From Psychrobacter cibarius (lineage in GTDB: Bacteria > Pseudomonadota > Gammaproteobacteria > Pseudomonadales > Moraxellaceae): DNA of 64,000 nucleotides. Below are positions 39,851 through 48,262 of the stretch, one piece after another; the stretch's first letter is position 1, and the number at the start of each line of letters is the position of its first letter. The stretch covers positions 248,001-312,000 of the forward strand of contig CP131612.1 of NCBI GenBank assembly GCA_030686115.1. Direction: 5' to 3'. Under the pieces are notes generated by a model. It was not told where the DNA came from and made no database searches. It worked only from the letters and a program-made list of their open reading frames with translations. The translations under genes and the position numbers were made by a program.

Positions 39851-41812
39851 ATGACTCAAAAATCATTCCCCATTGCGGCCGAATTTATCGCTGCTGCCAA
39901 TACTACCGCTGAACAATACCGCGAAGACTATGAAAAATCTATCGAATCACCTCAGGCTAATGATGCTTTTTGGGCGAAGCGTGCCGAGCTGATCGATTGG
40001 ATAAAAAAACCGACCAAAATCAGCGACGTTAACTATGATTTGGATGATTTTCGCATAAAATGGTTTGAGGACGGCGAGTTGAATATCTCTGTCAACTGTC
40101 TCGACCGACATGTCAAAAAAAATCCTTACAAGCCTGCCATTATTTGGGAGGGTGATCACCCTTCACTGCACAAAATCATCTCCTTTAAAGAGCTACATCA
40201 AGCGGTCTGTCGCTTGGGTAATTCCATGCGTAAGCTTGGGGTCAAAAAAGGCGATCGCGTGACCTTATATATGCCGATGATACCTGAAGCAATGATAGCG
40301 ATGCTGGCATGTACACGTATTGGCGCTGTACATTCTGTGGTCTTTGGTGGCTTTTCTGCTGAGAGCTTGGGCAATCGCCTGAGAGACAGTCGCTCAAAAA
40401 TCATCATTACGGCTGATGAAGGCTTACGTGGTAATAAGCATACGCCGCTCAAAGCCAATGTCGATCGGGCACTAGATATGGATGGTACTGACAGCGTGAC
40501 CAACGTCATAGTCGTTCATCGTACGGGTAATTCTGTACCGATGAGTGGTCGCCGTGATGTTTGGTATCATAACTTGGTCGATGGCGAGTCAGAACATTGC
40601 GAGCCAGAAGTTATGAATGCCGAAGACCCGCTATTTTTATTGTATACCTCTGGCTCTACTGGCAAACCTAAAGGTGTGCTGCATACCACGGGCGGCTATA
40701 TCACCTATGCTCTCTCTACTTTTCGAGATGTGTTCGATATTAAAGACGATGACGTCTACTGGTGTACTGCGGACGTAGGCTGGATCACAGGTCATACTTA
40801 TGCAACCTACGCACCGCTTGCCAATGGCACGACGACGGTGATGTTTGAGGGTGTACCAGAATATCCCACATGGGCACGCATCGGTCATATTATCGATAAG
40901 CACGATGTGACCATTCTGTACACTGCACCGACGGCGATTCGAGCGATGATGAAGGAGGGCGATGTCTTTGTGCGGGAGTCTGATCGTTCAAGTTTGCGAC
41001 TACTCGGAACAGTCGGCGAGCCGATCAATCCAGAAGCATGGGACTGGTATTATCATGTCGTCGGTGGCGGCAAGTGTCCGATTGTAGATACTTGGTGGCA
41101 AACTGAGACAGGCGGCATTCTCATGGCACCGATACCAGGCACAGTCGCCCTCAAGCCGGGTGCAGCGATGAATCCTTTGTATGGTATCAAGCCAGAGATT
41201 GTTGATAGTGACGGTACTATGCTAGAAGGCTCTGCTGAAGGAAACCTAGCAATTAACAGCAGTTGGCCGGGGCAAATGCGTACCATTTATAATGACCATG
41301 AGCGTTTTTTACAGACGTACTTTAGTGAGTATCCCGGTTATTATTTCACTGGTGATGGGGCGCAGCGTGACGAAGATGGACATTACTGGATCACGGGTCG
41401 CGTCGATGATGTGCTTAACGTCGCAGGGCATCGTCTGGGAACAGCAGAAATTGAGAGCGCCGTGGTCGCGCATCCTGCGACAGCGGAGGCCGCCATTGTC
41501 GGGATGCCGCACGAGATTCGCGGTATGGGCGTTTGTGCCTTTATTATTCTAAAATCGGGTGAAAAAGAGACAGAGGCGCTAAAGGCTGAGCTGAATCGAC
41601 ATGTTCGCGCTGAGATTGGTCCGATTGCCAATTTGGATGCTATTCATATCGTTGAGGCACTACCCAAAACCCGCTCGGGCAAAATCATGCGCCGTATTTT
41701 ACGTAACCTTGCAGCAGGTCAATATGTTGGTTTGGGTGATTTGTCTACTCTTGCGGATAGCTCGGTGATTAATCAGCTGGTTGAGGTAGTCAAAGCTGCG
41801 CGAGGAGAGTAG
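39851..41812 (+). CDS. acs: Acetyl-CoA synthetase
   Basis: Acs activates acetate to acetyl-CoA through acetyl-AMP. The 653 residues match the family. The adenylation loop [19 protein letters not shown] is near 263-281. [48 protein letters not shown] and the C-terminal [13 protein letters not shown] are all present. The lysine of the last motif is the site controlled by reversible acetylation. AAGGAC precedes the ATG. Together with pta (62-64 kb) it covers high- and low-affinity acetate activation. Confidence 0.97.
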   Translation: MTQKSFPIAAEFIAAANTTAEQYREDYEKSIESPQANDAFWAKRAELIDWIKKPTKISDVNYDLDDFRIKWFEDGELNISVNCLDRHVKKNPYKPAIIWEGDHPSLHKIISFKELHQAVCRLGNSMRKLGVKKGDRVTLYMPMIPEAMIAMLACTRIGAVHSVVFGGFSAESLGNRLRDSRSKIIITADEGLRGNKHTPLKANVDRALDMDGTDSVTNVIVVHRTGNSVPMSGRRDVWYHNLVDGESEHCEPEVMNAEDPLFLLYTSGSTGKPKGVLHTTGGYITYALSTFRDVFDIKDDDVYWCTADVGWITGHTYATYAPLANGTTTVMFEGVPEYPTWARIGHIIDKHDVTILYTAPTAIRAMMKEGDVFVRESDRSSLRLLGTVGEPINPEAWDWYYHVVGGGKCPIVDTWWQTETGGILMAPIPGTVALKPGAAMNPLYGIKPEIVDSDGTMLEGSAEGNLAINSSWPGQMRTIYNDHERFLQTYFSEYPGYYFTGDGAQRDEDGHYWITGRVDDVLNVAGHRLGTAEIESAVVAHPATAEAAIVGMPHEIRGMGVCAFIILKSGEKETEALKAELNRHVRAEIGPIANLDAIHIVEALPKTRSGKIMRRILRNLAAGQYVGLGDLSTLADSSVINQLVEVVKAARGE

Positions 41813-41861
41813 GCTAAATTATCGATTAAAAGCACGTTCAGTAAATAGACGATTAGCGTTC

Positions 41862-41898
41862 AAAAAAGTCATGTTATGAAAACTAGCATGGCTTTTTT
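41862..41898 (+). terminator. Terminator after acs
   Basis: AAAAAAG.CATG pairs with CATG.CTTTTTT (one T/G mismatch), ending in a T-run. Confidence 0.75.
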
Positions 41899-42024
41899 AC
41901 GCAGACGATATTGATATCAACAAAATTTAAAGGTTCAATACTTTCTATAACCATCTTATCTAACGATAATCATCTTATCTAAAATATTCCTAATATTATC
42001 ACTCCCTTTTTTATCAAACATTAT

Positions 42025-43221
42025 ATGAGGCCTGCTGTCATTATGACCAATCACTCTTTGCCCGCTGTCGCTACCCAATCACCAAAAATCGCTATCATTG
42101 GTGGTGGTTTGACGGGGCTGTTTACCGCTACATTATTAGAGCGCGCCTTTGCCCAGAACATAGCACAAGATAGTGCGCAAACACCCTTACCGCAAATTAC
42201 TGTCTTTGAAAAGTCACGTAGCGTAGGGCGTTTAGCCACTCGATATCGTACTGATAGCCACACTGGCAAAAACTGGCAATGGGCATTTGGGGCACAGTTT
42301 TTTACGGCCAAGACGGCAAGTTTTAAGCAATTCATTACGCCTTGGTTAGAGACGGGATTGCTACAGCCATGGTGCGCGCAGGTGATCGATTTAACGCCAG
42401 CGAATCATGATACTCAATCGCCTGATATTCACATCAAAGAGCAATGGAACACCACGCAAGCCCGCTATATCAGTACGCCAAAAATGACCAGTTGGGGGCG
42501 TACACTGGCTGATGAGTTGCAGTACAGCACCATAAAATTTAAAACCCGCGTTGCGCCATTGGCTCAATATGATAATTCTCTAGCGGCAAAGGTTGATAAA
42601 AAAACTGAGCTATTTGACGAGACTGGTGCGAGTCTAGGGCACTTTGACTGGGTGATATGTACCGCGCCAAATGGTCAGACCATAGAGTTAATGGCAGAGA
42701 GCGGCTTTGCTGAGCAAGCCAAGATTTCTGAGCCAAAAATGCTGGCGTGTTATACGCTGATGCTGGGTTGGGATAATTTTGATATATTACCAAAAATGTT
42801 AAGCGCTCAAGCAGCGCCACGCTGGGATGTGGCTTATCTGAATGACTCTATACTCGATAGAATATTTATCGAGCATCAAAAACCTGCTCGCGATGACCTG
42901 CTACCCAGTGTCACTATTCATGCGCGCAACGACTGGTCAGAGCAGCATGTCGATGACGATATGGAGAGGATCAAAGCGCAGTTATTAACAGCTGCCAAGC
43001 AAGTATTGAATTGGAATGATGACCATGCTCCTAGCCGAATAGATTGCCATCGTTGGCGTTATGCCGCCACTGTCACTGATAGTGATAAAGAAGTATTAGG
43101 CATCTTGATAGACGAGTCTCATCAATGGATTGTCAGTGGTGATTGGTGCGGACAAGGCAATATCGAAAGTTGCTATCAAATGGCACAACAGACGGTTGAG
43201 GCAATCAACAAAGCAAAATAA
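42025..43221 (+). CDS. FAD-dependent amine oxidase-like protein (renalase-like)
   Basis: A 398-residue protein with an N-terminal dinucleotide motif IAIIGGGLTGLFTATLLERAF, an inserted loop, then ITVFEKSRSVGRLATRYR and WQWAFGAQFFTAKTASF. The pattern fits bacterial renalase-like NAD(P)/FAD oxidoreductases, where GR.ATR binds FAD and GAQFFTA lies near the isoalloxazine. The C-terminus WIVSGDWCGQGNIESCYQMAQQTVEAI closes the FAD site. Neither ATG 42025 nor ATG 42043 has a well-placed Shine-Dalgarno, so the start is uncertain. Function is presumably oxidation of dihydronicotinamide isomers or an amine. Confidence 0.82.
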   Translation: MRPAVIMTNHSLPAVATQSPKIAIIGGGLTGLFTATLLERAFAQNIAQDSAQTPLPQITVFEKSRSVGRLATRYRTDSHTGKNWQWAFGAQFFTAKTASFKQFITPWLETGLLQPWCAQVIDLTPANHDTQSPDIHIKEQWNTTQARYISTPKMTSWGRTLADELQYSTIKFKTRVAPLAQYDNSLAAKVDKKTELFDETGASLGHFDWVICTAPNGQTIELMAESGFAEQAKISEPKMLACYTLMLGWDNFDILPKMLSAQAAPRWDVAYLNDSILDRIFIEHQKPARDDLLPSVTIHARNDWSEQHVDDDMERIKAQLLTAAKQVLNWNDDHAPSRIDCHRWRYAATVTDSDKEVLGILIDESHQWIVSGDWCGQGNIESCYQMAQQTVEAINKAK

Positions 43222-43300
43222 TGGCGAAAGTTTACTTAGCGACTGTGCTATCCGAAACTGGACTTTAAGGGCGTTTTCTTAATATGAAAAGGTGATAACG

Positions 43301-43729
43301 ATGTTTGGATTCGATATAGATTTAGAGCTGATGGGCTATCATTTTTTCCAGTTGGGCATCGCCTTTATATTGTCATTACCGATTGCCCTTAATCGTGAGA
43401 TGAAAGACAACGGTGCGGGGTTAAGGACGTTTCCACTGGTAACCATTGCTTCGTGCGCGTTCATGTTGGTTGGTATGGATATTTATGATGCTACTGGTGA
43501 AGCGAGAATCATGTATGCCATCATCACAGGTATGGGATTTATCGGTGGTGGGGCGATTTTTAAAAATGAAAAAGGCTCAAAGGGCACTGCCACGGCAGCG
43601 AGCTTATGGAATACGGGCGCCATCGGTATTTCGGTGGCTTACGGTCGTTATGAGATTGCCATTATATTATCGGTCGTTGGCTTTTTGATTTTGCAATTCT
43701 CAGAGCCCTTTAAAGTTAAAAAATACTAA
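43301..43729 (+). CDS. MgtC/SapB family membrane protein
   Basis: A 142-residue protein with about four helices. LSLPIALNREMKDNGAGLRTFPLVTIASCAFMLVG and GMGFIGGGAIFKNEKGSKGTATAASLWNTGAIGISVA are the MgtC/SapB core. It lacks the C-terminal soluble ACT-like domain of Salmonella MgtC. MgtC proteins support growth at low Mg2+ and inhibit the F-type ATPase in some pathogens. ATG 43301 has AAGG nine bases upstream; GTG 43292 is a weaker option. Confidence 0.9.
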   Translation: MFGFDIDLELMGYHFFQLGIAFILSLPIALNREMKDNGAGLRTFPLVTIASCAFMLVGMDIYDATGEARIMYAIITGMGFIGGGAIFKNEKGSKGTATAASLWNTGAIGISVAYGRYEIAIILSVVGFLILQFSEPFKVKKY

Positions 43730-43862
43730 GCGATGGGTGCGACGAGTTAACCTGCATATACACTTAAATACTAAAGAGACTATAAATAAATACTATATAG
43801 TATCTCTATATCTATATGATATAGCAAGAAATCTATAAATTGTTGAAAATAAAGGATAGTTT

Positions 43863-44114
43863 ATGAGTAGCAGATTGAGAGGAAGTGGGCTGACTTGTGC
43901 CATGCTCGCACGAGGGGATAAGCAGGTTTTATGTGCGGTCAGTAATGAGAGCGACGAGCAAGCGATGGCTAGTATCGATAGCACTGAATATGATTTGCTA
44001 AGGCACATTATTTCTTTTGATAACGATAAATTCTCCTGTAAAGAAGGCGTTGAATGGCAATGCGCCATACCAGTAAAAAAAGTAGAACTTTTTTATGATG
44101 ATATAAATCTATAG
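43863..44114 (+). CDS. Small hypothetical protein, tandem paralogue 1
   Basis: Eighty-three residues: LRGSGLTCAMLARGDKQVLCAVSNESDEQAM in the first half and ISFDNDKFSCKEGVEWQCAIPV in the second. It is clearly related to the protein at 44247-44483: both share LRGS.LT..ML, .CAV...SDE.AM, the I.S..N..F.C..G..W..A.P. block and a terminal D..L. AAAGGA six bases before the ATG is a good ribosome-binding site. No family is recognised. It is a soluble acidic protein with four cysteines. Confidence 0.72.
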   Translation: MSSRLRGSGLTCAMLARGDKQVLCAVSNESDEQAMASIDSTEYDLLRHIISFDNDKFSCKEGVEWQCAIPVKKVELFYDDINL

Positions 44115-44246
44115 CCGCTTATAACTGAAAGTTTGTATATTAATTTGTAATACTTTAATTGAAAATAAAGCTACCCAAATTGCTAAGAAACAGTTATATT
44201 CGTATAACATAATATACAAAATAGTACGAAGTTAGAGGTGAATATA

Positions 44247-44483
44247 GTGCTTAGAGGAAGTGAGCTGACTCGTGTAATGCTTGAGCATGGCTGCCATGAG
44301 ATATGGTGTGCGGTAGATGATAATAGTGATGAAGAAGCTATGTGTGATCAAGATTCGAACGATTTTACTGCCCAAATCGTGTCTTATCATAACAACAGAT
44401 TCTATTGTACTGCTGGTACTGCGTGGCTATTCGCTGTGCCAATTAAGATAACGGCGATGACACTGAGTGATGTAAAGCTCTAA
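44247..44483 (+). CDS. Small hypothetical protein, tandem paralogue 2
   Basis: Seventy-eight residues from a GTG at 44247, with AGAGG eight bases upstream; an in-frame GTG at 44238 would add three residues but sits on that Shine-Dalgarno. It reads LRGSELTRVMLEHGCHEIWCAVDDNSDEEAM and IVSYHNNRFYCTAGTAWLFAVPIKI, a diverged duplicate of the 43863-44114 product. The gap of about 130 bp carries AT-rich sequence. A terminator follows this copy, so the two may form one transcript. Confidence 0.7.
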   Translation: MLRGSELTRVMLEHGCHEIWCAVDDNSDEEAMCDQDSNDFTAQIVSYHNNRFYCTAGTAWLFAVPIKITAMTLSDVKL

Positions 44484-44533
44484 ATACCTTTCTTTGTCTT
44501 ATTAAGCCATTGCCGATTCATTATTTGTATTAT

Positions 44534-44562
44534 AAAAACCCCACCTTATGGTGGGTTTTTTA
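44534..44562 (+). terminator. Terminator after the tandem small genes
   Basis: AAAAACCC(C)ACC pairs with GGTGGGTTTTT across a short TTAT loop, then a T-rich tail. Confidence 0.85.
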
Positions 44563-45274
44563 TAATAAGCAATATGCCATTTTTTGAGATTATTGCTCAA
44601 CCGATACAGATTTTTGCAGATGGTTATACTTGTATATAACAAAAACCTTTAACTAAGCACAAATTACAGGCAAAAAAAGAGCCCACAGAGGAGGAACTGT
44701 GGGCCGAGGAAAACTGATCGTGTAAAGGAACTACAGAGGCAGTGGTTGTGACCTATTGTTATTATGAGTGTTTCTATATTAACTAATATTAGGGTGGTGG
44801 TGATTAATTCAATAACTGCATATATTTACTTACATATTTAAGTGTACAAGTGTTTTTATCAGAATCGCTATCATAGCGCAATTGACAGCGGTTTGGCTAT
44901 TTTGGTTACATGACATTACGTTTAGAGCTTATGAGAGAGAAAATTAACGTCGTATTGTATCTCCAGTAGATGAGTCTTTTAGTCGTGTCATATCTAACAT
45001 TGAAAAATGCGTATCAAAGTTTTGTAGTTATATATGGAAGATTGATTAATTTTAATAGTCATTCCACTATAAAATATTACTGCGTTAACCTCGCTTGAAG
45101 TATTAAAGATACATCTACACTCGGTTGCCTTGTGCTATTTTTAAATTCAACCGACTGTTTTTAAATGCAACTGACTATATCGATAACTGAATAGCTAAAG
45201 AGATGGCATGACGACCTGCGTGAAAAATGCTAAGCTATCTACCATTAATATGTCTATATAAAACTGGGTTTGCC
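44563..45274. other. Gene-free region upstream of pgsA
   Basis: About 710 bp with no protein-coding frame of note. The GGA-rich hairpin region is described separately; the remainder is AT-rich with nothing I can identify. Confidence 0.45.
44614..44760 (+). ncRNA. Possible GGA-rich small RNA
   Basis: A TTGCAG box at 44614-44619 and TATAAC at 44635-44640 (15-bp spacing) could start a transcript near 44647. It would contain a perfect 8-bp hairpin GCCCACAG/CTGTGGGC (44681-44704) whose loop is AGGAGGAA. Further GGA triplets follow in CCGAGGAAAA and TAAAGGAAC. GGA in hairpin loops is the CsrA/RsmA-binding signature. No clear terminator is seen, so the 3' end is arbitrary and the call is tentative. 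Confidence 0.3.
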
Positions 45275-45946
45275 ATGACTGAGAATACGCATTTGCATAC
45301 GCAGGAGCCGCAAAATACCAAGAGTATTTTTAACTTGCCTAATAACCTTACTATCGCGCGGATTTTAATGATTCCGCTATTTGTCGCGATTGCTTATTGG
45401 CCACCTGCTATGGGAATTGGCATGCCTGCCATCTCAGACAATGTGATTGCGCGGGTCGGTATGAGCGAGTTTAGTGATAGCTTGTTACGCCATTTACTTT
45501 TGACTAGCGTTTTTATTATTGCAGCGATTACTGATTGGCTTGATGGATATTTTGCCCGTAAGCTTAATGTTATGTCAGCCTTCGGTCGTTTTTTAGACCC
45601 TGTCGCTGATAAGTTAATGGTGGCGGCGGCGCTTATTATCTTGGTGCAATGGCATCCCAATATTATTATGGCAATCGCCGCGATTGTGATTATCTCGCGT
45701 GAGATTGCGGTATCAGCGCTGCGTGAATGGATGGCAGAGCTGGGCAAAAGTACCAGTGTGGCGGTGTCGTATGTCGGCAAGCTAAAAACGACGTTTCAAA
45801 TGGTGGCTATTACGGTACTTTTATTAAACTGGGAGTCGCTCGAAACAATCGGTTATGTGCTGATGGTTGCTGCTGTTATTTTGACACTATGGTCGATGAT
45901 GATTTATCTGAGAGCGGCTTGGCCTTACCTAAAGCAAAGCGGGTAA
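45275..45946 (+). CDS. pgsA: CDP-diacylglycerol-glycerol-3-phosphate 3-phosphatidyltransferase
   Basis: PgsA makes phosphatidylglycerophosphate from CDP-diacylglycerol, the first committed step to phosphatidylglycerol, in the inner membrane. LPNNLTIARILMIPLFV starts the first helix. The CDP-alcohol phosphatidyltransferase signature reads DWLDGYFARKLNVMSAFGRF followed by LDPVADKLM. Several membrane helices follow. An insertion (about 45-75) makes it longer (223 residues) than the E. coli enzyme (182). The frame is open to ATG 45227; ATG 45275 fits the family better, though neither has a strong Shine-Dalgarno. Confidence 0.93.
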   Translation: MTENTHLHTQEPQNTKSIFNLPNNLTIARILMIPLFVAIAYWPPAMGIGMPAISDNVIARVGMSEFSDSLLRHLLLTSVFIIAAITDWLDGYFARKLNVMSAFGRFLDPVADKLMVAAALIILVQWHPNIIMAIAAIVIISREIAVSALREWMAELGKSTSVAVSYVGKLKTTFQMVAITVLLLNWESLETIGYVLMVAAVILTLWSMMIYLRAAWPYLKQSG

Positions 45947-45978
45947 ATATATAACGCAGATATGATCAACAAACAACA

Positions 45979-46030
45979 CAGACCATAAAAAACGCCAGTG
46001 GCTAATGCGACTGGCGTTTTTTATGGTCTG
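45979..46030 (+). terminator. Long perfect inverted repeat, terminator of pgsA
   Basis: Two 21-bp arms (45979-45999 and 46010-46030) pair perfectly around the 10-nt loop GGCTAATGCG. The inner 30 bp (45990-46019) is the exact reverse complement of the element at 47239-47268. Confidence 0.9.
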
Positions 46031-46102
46031 TTTGAAATACGGCTGATGTTGCCTATTTGCCTTAGACATTGTTTGTATGGTTGATATATACTCGAAATTA
46101 TT

Positions 46103-46369
46103 AGGGTCTGTTGAACATTCAAATATTAGGGCTGCTGATTGCTAAAATTGCACCAAACTAGGCGCAAACCGACGATAATGTCGAGACCTTAGCTAGGCTT
46201 GCAACAACGTTTGGGGTGATTTTAGCATCAGCCTTTCAGGGCAATACTCTTTTTTGCCAATATATGGCGAAATTGTTTAACCTAGAATGACTAGGCATCA
46301 AAAATTTCACTGCATATTGTCTAAAAAATAATGACTGCCAGCACCACATTTGAATGTTCAACAGACCCT
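46103..46369. mobile_element. MITE-like element with 22-bp perfect terminal inverted repeats
   Basis: The termini 46103-46124 (AGGGTCTGTTGAACATTC...) and 46348-46369 are exact reverse complements over 22 bp. Inside, two adjacent imperfect hairpins are visible: 46134-46158 pairs with 46209-46232, and about 46240-46285 pairs with 46291-46339 around CCTAGAATGACTAGG. No transposase frame is present. I do not see an unambiguous target-site duplication. The element is non-autonomous, presumably mobilised by an insertion sequence with GGGTCTGTTGAA ends elsewhere in the genome. Confidence 0.82.
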
Positions 46370-46431
46370 GAACAAAATACAAGAAAATTGATCGAGCTAT
46401 CATGAAACGGCATTCAAATAAGGAAATAAGC

Positions 46432-47205
46432 ATGACATTACATCAGACACAGTCGGGCGTTGCCGTATTATTGTTGGCATTATTAACGGGGTGTTCTTCT
46501 GGCTCAAACATGCAGGAAGAGTCCACCTCAACCATTCAGCGAGAAAAATCTATCCAAACAGACGCTACTGCAGAACGTTCCACTCAGGACGCGGCAGAAT
46601 CGGAGCGTTTGGGCACAAAGTGGGGCGATGACGTCGACTCAAAAGTGACGACTGTTGATCTGCGCCGTACGAGCAGTGAGCCTATCGAGCAGATGCAAGT
46701 CCGTTATGCAGACAAAGCCTATAATGGACGTGCGGTTAATAGCATGTCGCTACTGGCGGGCAAGGTGGATTTTTCGATGGAAACCGACACAGATACGTTA
46801 TCGATCTATCGAGATTCGGGCAATTATTACGTCCAAGGTCAAGCAGGTCAGGCTTACCGTTTGGTATATCATAATAACAGCGCCAATACTTATGAAATCG
46901 TCGCTAGTGTCGATGGAATAAATGTCCTCAATGGCAGCGCTGCCAGTCGCTATGACAGTGGATATGTGCTAAATCCAAATGATAATTTGGTGATTGAAGG
47001 TTTCCGTAAGAGCCAAAGCTCAGTGGCTTCCTTTATATTTAGCAAGCCAGAGAGTGCTTATGCTGCTAATACCAGCTCAGGCTCTATCAATAACACAGGT
47101 GTAATAGGTACAGTCATCTATGGCTTATATGATCCTACTAGACCTAAATCTAAGCAACCGCAAGCGTATCCAGCAGACAATGGTTATGCGAAACCACCGC
47201 AGTAA
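46432..47205 (+). CDS. Hypothetical lipoprotein
   Basis: A 257-residue protein with a lipoprotein signal peptide: hydrophobic GVAVLLLALLTGC, lipobox LLTGC, then a Ser/Thr/Glu-rich low-complexity linker (about 25-65). The central part (about 70-210) looks like beta-rich repeats (NSMSLLAGKVDFSMETDTDTLSI, YVQGQAGQAYRLVYHN). ATG 46432 has AAGGAA five bases upstream; ATG 46402 would add ten residues without a good site. The MITE ends about 60 bp upstream and may supply or disrupt its promoter. No family is recognised. Confidence 0.75.
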   Translation: MTLHQTQSGVAVLLLALLTGCSSGSNMQEESTSTIQREKSIQTDATAERSTQDAAESERLGTKWGDDVDSKVTTVDLRRTSSEPIEQMQVRYADKAYNGRAVNSMSLLAGKVDFSMETDTDTLSIYRDSGNYYVQGQAGQAYRLVYHNNSANTYEIVASVDGINVLNGSAASRYDSGYVLNPNDNLVIEGFRKSQSSVASFIFSKPESAYAANTSSGSINNTGVIGTVIYGLYDPTRPKSKQPQAYPADNGYAKPPQ

Positions 47206-47238
47206 TGCCTATCGATAGAAAATAGATAACGCGTAAAG

Positions 47239-47268
47239 AAACGCCAGTCGCATTAGCCACTGGCGTTT
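47239..47268. terminator. Terminator between the lipoprotein and PPOX genes
   Basis: AAACGCCAGT pairs with ACTGGCGTTT around the loop CGCATTAGCC, followed by T residues. It lies between converging genes and is the exact inverse of the pgsA terminator core. Confidence 0.88.
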
Positions 47269-47302
47269 TTAATTTTGCTATTTCTGGTTTAGTTTAGATA
47301 AC

Positions 47303-47797
47303 TTATAACGTCACTGAGTTGTTTTCACCTAGGTTAGTTGCTTTCTTACCATCCATCACAGCAGCAGTAGTCATCTTAAACATATTGACGACCAAGCTAC
47401 CACTGAGCCAATATTCAGCACCGTGTGGTACGACTTTAATCAGCTGTACATTTGGATCTTCTTTACCTTGCTCATAAAAAGCATTGTAGATCGGCGACCA
47501 TAGCTCGTCTAATTTCTCTTGATCTTCGACCAGTTCCGCTTTACCATTAATTGAGACATAATTTTTGGCATCTTGACTGACATAAGCCAAGTTTACTTGC
47601 GGGTCTTTCTCAATGTCACTCACGGTTTCGGTACTCTTGTCACCGATGAACCAAATCTCTTTTGCACCGATGCTCGTCTCGCTCGTTGTCATTGGGCAGG
47701 CATGCAGATGGCCTTCGTGGGTACGAGTTGTCATCATGGCAAACTTAATGTCTTTTACCAATTCTTGCACTTTATTGATGTGGTCTTGTCTACTCAT
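47303..47797 (-). CDS. Pyridoxamine 5'-phosphate oxidase-fold stress protein (general stress protein 26-like)
   Basis: A 164-residue split-barrel flavin-binding protein: VQELVKDIKFAMMTTRTHEGHLHACPMTT, EIWFIGDKSTETVSDIEKDPQVNLAYVSQDAKNYVSINGKAEL and GAEYWLSGSLVVNMFKMTTAAVMDGK. These blocks match the GSP26-like PPOX family, which binds FMN or FAD and is associated with stress tolerance. It is not the vitamin B6 enzyme PdxH. AAAGGGAAA precedes the ATG. Monocistronic. Confidence 0.88.
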   Translation of the reverse strand: MSRQDHINKVQELVKDIKFAMMTTRTHEGHLHACPMTTSETSIGAKEIWFIGDKSTETVSDIEKDPQVNLAYVSQDAKNYVSINGKAELVEDQEKLDELWSPIYNAFYEQGKEDPNVQLIKVVPHGAEYWLSGSLVVNMFKMTTAAVMDGKKATNLGENNSVTL

Positions 47798-48262
47798 AGT
47801 AAATTTCCCTTTCTTTATTTTGATTAAGTCGTAGTGATTAAATAGTTGATTGGTTATAGTAGTTTTTATTCAGGCTAAGCGTTTTTCAAATTAAGCGTTT
47901 TCCAAGTATCGAAAACCAGATGAATTGAAAAAAACGATCGTCGCCTTAACAACTGAAACTAGAATACCTAGTTGTGACCTTGTGTTTATATAGGTTGCCC
48001 GTAAGGCGATGTGAGGGTTTGTAAGGACTATAAGCTTTAGGTAAAAATTGTGACGAGATCACTGTTAAGTTTCTGTTGTGAAAGTAGCCTGTTGTAAAAG
48101 TAACAAGGGTTTCAACGATGGCGAAGATTTGACTATTATGGAATAGCAACCATCAGCAATTTATCTTGGTTTTGACCTGCTTATTACAGGGCTTCTTGTT
48201 ATAATACCCAGACCATTTACTTTGCATGGCAGAGATGCCTTGATCTTACGGATTATGCCTTT
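47798..48262. other. Divergent intergenic region upstream of purL
   Basis: About 465 bp without a gene. A TATAAT at 48200-48205 may be the purL -10; the nearest TTGACC (48172) is too far for a standard -35. No PurR-like palindrome seen. Confidence 0.4.

Noticed and set aside
43793..44068. 91-codon minus-strand frame opposite the first small paralogue
   Set aside because: The plus-strand frame has a good ribosome-binding site and a conserved paralogue; the antisense frame is a shadow.
46236..46433. 65-codon minus-strand frame at the MITE
   Set aside because: It is built from the element's terminal repeat and internal hairpin and runs into the lipoprotein leader; no transposase motifs.
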